Source: an uncultured Novosphingobium sp. (GTDB lineage: Bacteria > Pseudomonadota > Alphaproteobacteria > Sphingomonadales > Sphingomonadaceae). Taken from it: DNA of 5,478 nucleotides. Positions 1 to 4,239 of the stretch are shown here, in pieces (the stretch's first letter is position 1; each line of letters begins with the position of its first letter). The notes beneath the pieces were generated by a model. The model saw only the letters and a program-made list of their open reading frames with translations, ran no database searches and was not told where the DNA came from. The position numbers were made by a program, and so were the translations under genes. Location of the stretch: contig CALMBN010000154.1 of assembly GCA_937860195.1 (NCBI GenBank), forward strand, positions 1 through 5,478, read 5' to 3'.

Positions 1-875
1 AGGTGTTCGGCGTGACGCCTGGCGCTCCAGCGACTTTTGTTACCACCGAAAGCAACTTTTCGGGGCGGATCGGGGCGAGCTATCGACCCAGTCCGGACGT
101 CAACATTTTCGCGTCCTACTCACGCGGGTACAAGCCGACTGCGGTTGGTGCCAAGGCCACGGGCGCGCTGTTCGAACTGAAGCCGGAAATGTCGGATGCC
201 TTTGAACTCGGTGCTAAGTTCAAGGTTGGCAGGCTCCAGCTGGCAGCCAACGTGTTCTACTCGAAGATTGAGAATTTCCAGAGCCAGACCAGTGTTTTCG
301 TTGGCACGGCGCTGGTTTCGGAACCGCTCAACGTGCCCTCGGTCACCTCCAAGGGCTTTGAGCTGACCGCAATGGGTGAAGTTCTGCCGGGCTTGACGAT
401 CAACGCCGGGTATCAGTTCAACGATGTCCGGTTTCCCACGACGGTGCTGAACTCGCTCGGCGTTGCAGTTCCTTATGTCGGGGATGACGGGGTCTATATC
501 GGTGACACCCAGTTCCTGTTCGCGCCCAAGCACAAGTTCTCGATCTCGGCCGAATATGCGGTGCCGGTCGGGTCCAACCTCGAAATGTTCGTCAACACCA
601 ACCTGATCTACAAGAGTGAAGTGCTGCTCGCCGCATATGGCGACCCGCGCTATCGCTATCCGGGCCACGAAATCGTCAACCTCGGCTTCGGGTTCCGGCA
701 TCCGGACGGCAAGTGGTCGCTCTCGGTCTTTGCCCGCAACGTGACCAAGGAACGCGAACCGACAGCCTATCTGGCCAGCACCTTTGCCGGTCAGCCAGAC
801 GGCGGCATCCGCGCCTGGCCGGTCGCCGGTCTGACCGCCCGTGTCGTGGGCGTGCGGTTCGGGTTCGACTTCTGA
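1..875 (+). CDS. TonB-dependent outer-membrane receptor, C-terminal beta-barrel part (5' truncated by window edge)
   Basis: The frame is open from the left edge to a TGA at 873-875. It gives about 290 residues, roughly the last third of a protein that is normally about 700-850 residues, so the signal peptide, TonB box and plug domain lie upstream. The visible part is a string of amphipathic beta strands alternating aromatic and small residues, such as NIFASYSRGYKP near residues 34-45. It carries the family signature LKPEMSDAFELGAKFK (about 59-74), like the usual 'L.PE.s...E.G.K' of TonB_dep_Rec barrels. A late VFARNVTKE segment matches the 'v.N.f.k' element before the last strands. The protein ends in FGFDF, the C-terminal aromatic residue expected of an outer-membrane barrel recognised by the BAM complex. 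The role is energised uptake of a siderophore or, as often in sphingomonads, an organic substrate. The ligand cannot be told. The GTG at base 3 is an internal codon, not the start. Confidence 0.93.
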   Translation, partial: VFGVTPGAPATFVTTESNFSGRIGASYRPSPDVNIFASYSRGYKPTAVGAKATGALFELKPEMSDAFELGAKFKVGRLQLAANVFYSKIENFQSQTSVFVGTALVSEPLNVPSVTSKGFELTAMGEVLPGLTINAGYQFNDVRFPTTVLNSLGVAVPYVGDDGVYIGDTQFLFAPKHKFSISAEYAVPVGSNLEMFVNTNLIYKSEVLLAAYGDPRYRYPGHEIVNLGFGFRHPDGKWSLSVFARNVTKEREPTAYLASTFAGQPDGGIRAWPVAGLTARVVGVRFGFDF

Positions 876-907
876 TCCCGGTTCCGCAATTGAATGCATA
901 AGGCAGG

Positions 908-940
908 TGGGCGGGTGGCAACATCCGCCCATCACTTTTG
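908..940 (+). terminator. GC-rich hairpin with GCAA tetraloop and short T run after the receptor gene
   Basis: Bases 908-917 pair with 922-931: a T-A pair, GGGCGG with CCGCCC, one G.T wobble, then TG with CA. They close on the loop GCAA, a GNRA-type tetraloop. TTTT follows at 936-939. This resembles an intrinsic terminator for the receptor transcript, although the T run is short and begins four bases after the stem. The ribosome-binding site of the next gene starts at 940, so the element could equally be a partial terminator, a processing barrier protecting the receptor mRNA 3' end, or an attenuating structure. Confidence 0.55.
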
Positions 941-956
941 AAGGAATGCAGGCGGC

Positions 957-1877
957 ATGAAAGTGGTGGTAACCGGGGCAGGCGGATTCGTCGGGCGCGA
1001 GCTGATCGCGCGGCTACTGGCGCGCGGGGACACCGTGATCGGGCTGGATAGCCACGGCGGCGGCATTCCGGCGCGCGCGCGCTCAGTGGTTGGCGATCTT
1101 GGAGATCCGATGGTGCGGGCCGAGGCGCTGGCTGGCGGACTCGATGCCTTGATCCATCTCGCCACAGTGCCCGGCGGCGCGGCCGAAGCCGATCCAGCGG
1201 CCAGCCGCCGGATTAATATCGACGCGATGTATGACCTGCTGCTTGAAGCGAGCGCCGCGCAACCGGGCCTGCGGGTGGTCTACGCCAGCTCGATCGCAGT
1301 TTATGGCGACCCGCTCCCGCTGCAGGTCGATGATGCCACACCGCTCAGCCCCAAGATGATCTATGGCGGGCACAAGGCGATGATGGAGCACGCCGTCGCG
1401 ATGATGTCGAACCGCACTGCAATCGATGGCGTATCGGTCCGCCTTCCCGGAATTCTGGCGCGGCCCAAGGGGCCGTCAGGAATGAAATCGGCTTTCATGT
1501 CGAACCTGTTCCACACCTTGAAAGCGGGCGAGGCGTTTACCTGCCCGGTTTCGGCAACAGGGACGATCTGGGCTCAATCGGTGGCGCGTTGTGCCGACAA
1601 TTTCGTGCATGCGCTCAGTCTGGATACTGCGCTGCTCCCGTCGACTCGGGCGGTAACGCTGCCGGCCCAACGGATCGCGATGGGCGACCTTGCGGCAGAG
1701 GTTGCGCGCCAGTGCGGGGTCTCTGCTGACCTGGTCTCATACGCCCCAGATGTCGCACTTGAAGCGGCTTTCGCGGCCAACCCGCCCTTGCTCACGCCGG
1801 CGGCCGAACACGCAGGATTTGCCCATGACGGCGATCTTGCTACACTGGTCGCCAGCGCCCTCGCTACGTTGCAGTAA
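957..1877 (+). CDS. NAD-dependent epimerase/dehydratase family protein, D-erythronate dehydrogenase (DenD)-like
   Basis: This 306-residue extended short-chain dehydrogenase starts at ATG 957, with GAAGGA at 940-945 (11-base spacing). The N-terminal Rossmann motif TGAGGFVG (residues 6-13) and the acidic residue D31 after the second strand point to NAD(H). IHLAT (66-70) follows. The catalytic set is the Ser of YASSIAVYG (111 or 112) with the YxxxK pair Y136/K140 in YGGHK. The stretch IDGVSVRLPGILARP (156-170) and the later GEAFTCPVS and WAQSVARCADNFVHAL blocks follow the pattern I know from DenD proteins, which oxidise D-erythronate at C2. Bacterial DenD is usually slightly longer, about 320-330 residues, and is coded beside a DUF1537 kinase and an aldolase. 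Neither is visible here, so the substrate may be a different hydroxy acid or sugar derivative. A LysR gene follows 25 bases downstream on the same strand. Family is confident; substrate is not. Confidence 0.85.
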   Translation: MKVVVTGAGGFVGRELIARLLARGDTVIGLDSHGGGIPARARSVVGDLGDPMVRAEALAGGLDALIHLATVPGGAAEADPAASRRINIDAMYDLLLEASAAQPGLRVVYASSIAVYGDPLPLQVDDATPLSPKMIYGGHKAMMEHAVAMMSNRTAIDGVSVRLPGILARPKGPSGMKSAFMSNLFHTLKAGEAFTCPVSATGTIWAQSVARCADNFVHALSLDTALLPSTRAVTLPAQRIAMGDLAAEVARQCGVSADLVSYAPDVALEAAFAANPPLLTPAAEHAGFAHDGDLATLVASALATLQ

Positions 1878-1889
1878 AAAGAGGGGCGC

Positions 1890-1896
1890 GGGGGAG
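1890..1896 (+). promoter_or_regulatory. Ribosome-binding site deciding the LysR start
   Basis: The purine run GGGGGAG lies six bases before ATG 1903. Another ATG in the same frame at 1897 directly abuts this run, so it could only use the weaker AGAGGGG at 1880-1886. The spacing and the NodD-like N-terminus (MRF.. LDLNLL) both favour 1903. Confidence 0.6.
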
Positions 1897-1902
1897 ATGG
1901 CA

Positions 1903-2904
1903 ATGCGGTTCGGACGGCTGGACCTTAACCTGCTGGTGGCGCTTGATGCACTGCTGACCGAAAAGAGCGTGAGCCTGGCGGCGGACCGGCTGTGCCTGTC
2001 GCAATCGGCGACTTCGTCTGCGTTGGGCCGATTGCGCGATTACTTCGCCGACGATCTGCTGGTGGTCAAAGGCCGCCACATGATCCTGACCTCGCGGGCC
2101 GAAACTCTGATCGAACCGGTCCGCTCGGTGCTCGAGCAGGTTCGCAGTACCATCGCGGTAGCCCCCGAATTCGATCCGCAAACCGCCGATCGCCAGATCC
2201 GGATCATGGCCTCGGACTATACCACGCAGGTCTTGCTGGCAGGGGCGTTTGCCCAGCTTGAGCAAGATGCCCCCAACATGCGCTTCGAAGTCCAGCCGAT
2301 GAGCACCAACCCGATCGAAGCGGTCGAACGCGGTTATGTCGAACTGCTGATCACGATCGATTTCGCAGTGTCGGCTGATCACCCCAGCCATTTCCTGTTC
2401 GAGGATGACTATGTCGTGGTCGGCGATGCGGCCAATCCGGCGCTGAAGGGCGAAATGACCCGTGAGATGTATTTCGAACTTGGTCATGTCACTGCCCGGT
2501 TCGGCCGGGCCCAGATGCCGGCGTTTGAGGAGTGGTTCACACGCCGCCAGAAGCAGCAACGCCGGATTGACGTGGTTGCGCCCAGTTTCCTCTCGCTGCC
2601 GGGACTGGTGCTGGGGACCAGCCGGATCGTGACCATGCATCGGCGCCTGGCCGAACAAGTGGTCCGCAATTTCCCGCTGGTGATGCGCGAACTCCCGTTC
2701 GCGATGCCGCCGATCCGCGAAGTGGTGCAATGGCACATCACCAACAACAACGACCGCGCCTTGCGCTGGGTGATCGAGCGGCTTGAAGCTGTGGCGCAGA
2801 ACCGGGTTCAGCCGATGAGCAACGTCGTGCCGATCGAAGGCAATGACGATGTGGCCCGCGATGCGATCGCGGTGCGGTGGCAAGCTGATACCGGCCATCG
2901 TTAG
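1903..2904 (+). CDS. LysR-family transcriptional regulator, NodD-like subgroup
   Basis: A 333-residue cytoplasmic DNA-binding regulator, slightly longer than the roughly 300-residue family average. Residues 6-65 form the winged helix-turn-helix: LDLNLLVALDALLTE, then the recognition region LCLSQSATSSALGRLRDYF and the wing DDLLVVKGR. The opening MRFGRLDLNLLVALDALLTE is very close to the start of rhizobial NodD, which supports ATG 1903. Residues from about 95 to 300 form the periplasmic-binding-protein-like effector domain, beginning RQIRIMASDYTTQVLLAG. A tail of about 30 residues after that has no evident domain. The open frame extends upstream to 1690, but that part is the opposite reading of the DenD-like gene and lacks LysR features. 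The gene is 25 bases behind the DenD-like gene, so it may be co-transcribed with it, unlike the divergent arrangement usual for LysR regulators. Its stop overlaps the stop of the HxlR gene on the other strand. The inducer is unknown. Relatives in sphingomonads are often linked to aromatic or other catabolic genes. Confidence 0.93.
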   Translation: MRFGRLDLNLLVALDALLTEKSVSLAADRLCLSQSATSSALGRLRDYFADDLLVVKGRHMILTSRAETLIEPVRSVLEQVRSTIAVAPEFDPQTADRQIRIMASDYTTQVLLAGAFAQLEQDAPNMRFEVQPMSTNPIEAVERGYVELLITIDFAVSADHPSHFLFEDDYVVVGDAANPALKGEMTREMYFELGHVTARFGRAQMPAFEEWFTRRQKQQRRIDVVAPSFLSLPGLVLGTSRIVTMHRRLAEQVVRNFPLVMRELPFAMPPIREVVQWHITNNNDRALRWVIERLEAVAQNRVQPMSNVVPIEGNDDVARDAIAVRWQADTGHR

Positions 2905-3326
2905 GCCGTATCAAACAGCGCTCGCGCAACCTCGATTTCTGCACTCGAACGCTTCACCCAATTGATCATCTCACGCGCTTGCACGTGAAGCGCCGCGCCT
3001 GACGAGGTCAGGCGGTACGATACTTTGGGCGGCACGTCCCCGGTCACGTTGCGCGCCACAAACCCGTCACGCTCCAGCCTGCGCAGCTTCAGCGTCAGTA
3101 CCCGCTGCGAGATCGCCTGTTCGAACGAGATTTCTGTCAGCACCCGCTTAAGCTCGGCATGGCGCAACTCACCAGTCGCCAGCACCAGCAGGATCAGGGT
3201 GGTCCAGCGGTCCCCCAGCAAGGCCATCACTTCGCGCACCGGTTCATCTCGCCCGCGCCTGTGGGCGGACATTTCAGTTGTCAGGGCAATGATCTCGGGG
3301 CGCTCAAGCGGGTCGGTCCTGTCCAT
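2901..3326 (-). CDS. HxlR-family winged-helix transcriptional regulator (cysteine-free)
   Basis: A 141-residue protein read leftward from ATG (3324-3326) to TAA (2901-2903). The HxlR/MarR-like winged helix spans about residues 28-120: EPVREVMALLGDRWTTLILL matches the family's 'CPV...l.liGgKW...Il' opening, ISQRVLTLKLRRLERDGFV the recognition helix and wing, and PPKVSYRLTSSG the family's 'P..V.Y.LT..G'. HxlR proteins bind as dimers to palindromes near promoters. The protein contains no cysteine, and Glu28 occupies the usual N-terminal Cys position, so thiol redox sensing as in YodB or QorR is not possible. The frame stays open to 3755 across the divergent SDR gene, but residues upstream of Met 3326 look like shadow coding. 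No good Shine-Dalgarno is visible before 3326. A second Met at 3272 has none either and would shorten the protein by 18 residues. Divergent from the SDR gene and probably its regulator. Confidence 0.9.
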   Translation of the reverse strand: MDRTDPLERPEIIALTTEMSAHRRGRDEPVREVMALLGDRWTTLILLVLATGELRHAELKRVLTEISFEQAISQRVLTLKLRRLERDGFVARNVTGDVPPKVSYRLTSSGAALHVQAREMINWVKRSSAEIEVARALFDTA

Positions 3327-3344
3327 TCGTTTCGCCGTTCCCAA

Positions 3345-3360
3345 GGCACAAATAAGTGCC
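3345..3360. promoter_or_regulatory. Palindromic operator candidate GGCAC-N6-GTGCC
   Basis: The 16 bases GGCACAAATAAGTGCC have perfect 5-base arms separated by the AT-rich spacer AAATAA, the shape expected for a dimeric winged-helix regulator. It lies 19 bases upstream of the HxlR start codon and 70 bases upstream of the SDR start, where it could autoregulate the HxlR gene and control the SDR operon. That the HxlR protein binds it is inference. As RNA it could also form a small hairpin. Confidence 0.45.
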
Positions 3361-3362
3361 GT

Positions 3363-3412
3363 CTTTGCCTTTGCGACAAGGACACTAGAACGACGCGCGA
3401 AACAAGGCAAAG
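3363..3412 (+). repeat. Nine-base inverted repeat (CTTTGCCTT / AAGGCAAAG) in the SDR upstream region
   Basis: CTTTGCCTT at 3363-3371 is the exact reverse complement of AAGGCAAAG at 3404-3412, with 32 bases between. The core AAGGCA occurs again at 3343-3348 in direct orientation, overlapping the left arm of the palindrome. The right copy ends two bases before the SDR ribosome-binding site (3414-3420). The repeats may be binding half-sites or, if transcription begins upstream of 3363, a leader stem near the ribosome-binding site. Chance is not excluded. Confidence 0.35.
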
Positions 3413-3413
3413 C

Positions 3414-3420
3414 AAGGAGA
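3414..3420 (+). promoter_or_regulatory. Strong ribosome-binding site fixing the SDR start
   Basis: AAGGAGA sits nine bases before ATG 3430, the best Shine-Dalgarno in the window. It settles the SDR start against the much longer open frame that runs back to 3025 through the antisense of the HxlR gene. Confidence 0.8.
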
Positions 3421-3429
3421 GTCGAGACC

Positions 3430-4239
3430 ATGGCCGATGCAATCCGGATGGACGGCAAGGTGGCGGTGATCACTGGTGGGGCGGGCGGGATCGGCTTTGC
3501 TACCGCCCAGTTGATGACGCAGCGCGGTGCGCGGGTGGTGCTGGCCGACATCGCGGTCGAGCGGGCCAGGGAACTGGCCGCAACACTCGACGGTGCGCTG
3601 GCGCTGCTGCTCGATCTGGAGGACGAGGGGTCGATCGAAGCGCTGATCACCCAAACGGTGAGCCACTTCGGACGGCTTGATGTGCTCCACAACAACGCCG
3701 CTTTGCTCGGACCGGAGATCGCCCGGAACGACGGTGATGTTGAACGAATGAGCACCGCGTTGTGGGACCGGACCTATCGCGTCAACGTGCGCGGCACGAT
3801 GATCGCCTGCCGCGCCGCTTTGCCGCACTTGCGCGCGAGCAAGGGCAACATCATCAACACAGTCAGCAACCTCGCGCTGCAAGGCCACCTGATCCAGGCC
3901 GCCTATGCCAGTTGGAAAGCGGCGATCCTCCAGCTGACCCGCTCGATCGCGGCAAGCCACGGAATCCACGGTGTGCGTTGCAACGCAGTCGCGCCCGGCA
4001 TGACGATGACCCCGGCGCTGAAGGAGGCCTTCCCGCCGATGCTGCGCAAAGCGGTTGAGGACGAGACCCTGCGCGACCAATTGGGTGAAGCCGAAGACAT
4101 CGCTGAGGCTGTCGCCTTCCTCGCCAGCGATGCCGCCCGCAACATCACCGGACAGGTGCTTGTCTCGGACGGTGGCTGTGCCAGCCACGTCCCTGGCATC
4201 ACCCGGTTTCGTGACTTTTTCTCTGGAGATCACCAATGA
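3430..4239 (+). CDS. Classical short-chain dehydrogenase/reductase (SDR), NAD-type
   Basis: This 269-residue soluble oxidoreductase is of normal classical-SDR size (about 250-270). The cofactor site TGGAGGIG (residues 15-22) opens the Rossmann fold, and D40 at the end of the second strand (VVLADI) predicts NAD(H) over NADP(H). HNNA (87-90) is the structural NNAG-type motif. The full catalytic tetrad is present: N119 (RVNVRG), S146 (NTVSN), and Y159 with K163 in YASWK, Ser to Tyr being the standard 13 residues. Trp162 replaces the Ser usual just before the Lys. The C-terminal part (GEAEDIAEAVAFLAS, ITGQVLVSDGG) is typical. The final 15 or so residues (GITRFRDFFSGDHQ) are specific to this protein and may shape the substrate pocket. 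Start 3430 follows a strong ribosome-binding site. The stop overlaps the flavoprotein start (ATGA), implying translational coupling and a shared pathway. It probably oxidises a secondary alcohol or reduces the ketone; the substrate is unknown. Confidence 0.93.
   Translation: MADAIRMDGKVAVITGGAGGIGFATAQLMTQRGARVVLADIAVERARELAATLDGALALLLDLEDEGSIEALITQTVSHFGRLDVLHNNAALLGPEIARNDGDVERMSTALWDRTYRVNVRGTMIACRAALPHLRASKGNIINTVSNLALQGHLIQAAYASWKAAILQLTRSIAASHGIHGVRCNAVAPGMTMTPALKEAFPPMLRKAVEDETLRDQLGEAEDIAEAVAFLASDAARNITGQVLVSDGGCASHVPGITRFRDFFSGDHQ

Larger units (their letters stand above)
3327..3429. promoter_or_regulatory. Divergent promoter region between the HxlR gene and the SDR-flavoprotein operon
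   Basis: This 103-base gap between two oppositely reading start codons must hold the promoters for both directions. It is locally more AT-rich than its flanks. I see no convincing -35/-10 pair. The best rightward -10 candidate is TAGAAC at 3386-3391 with TTGCCT at 3365-3370 (15-base spacing, poor). The best leftward -35 candidate is TTGTCG, the complement of 3371-3376. It holds the palindrome at 3345-3360, an inverted repeat at 3363-3371/3404-3412, and the pentamer CAAGG four times in the same orientation (3342, 3377, 3403, 3413). Confidence 0.65.

Noticed and set aside
120..935. Minus-strand open frame of 271 codons opposite the receptor barrel
   Set aside because: It lies opposite a clear TonB-receptor coding frame, its product resembles no family, and no ribosome-binding site or plausible context supports it.
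1071..1082. Alternating GCGCGCGCGCGC run, possible Z-DNA-prone tract
   Set aside because: It lies inside the DenD-like gene and is explained by Ala/Arg codons in GC-rich DNA; it is too short to be notable.
1690..1902. N-terminal extension of the LysR frame upstream of 1903
   Set aside because: It overlaps the end of the DenD-like gene in another frame, and its residues lie before the canonical LysR N-terminus.
1864..2898. Long minus-strand open frame (344 codons) opposite the LysR gene
   Set aside because: The translation is rich in His, Arg and Asp with no recognisable domain. It mirrors the codon pattern of the strongly supported LysR gene and is a typical GC-rich shadow frame.
3025..3429. 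N-terminal extension of the SDR frame upstream of ATG 3430
   Set aside because: It would cross the divergent promoter and run antisense to the HxlR gene. SDR homology starts just after 3430, where AAGGAGA gives ideal spacing.
3327..3755. N-terminal extension of the HxlR frame upstream of 3326
   Set aside because: It is antisense to the SDR gene, rich in Ser, Ala and Arg with no HxlR features, and would double the family's normal length.
3385..4236. Minus-strand open frame of 283 codons opposite the SDR gene
   Set aside because: The SDR has full catalytic motifs and a strong ribosome-binding site; the antisense product is low-complexity His/Arg/Asp-rich with no motifs.
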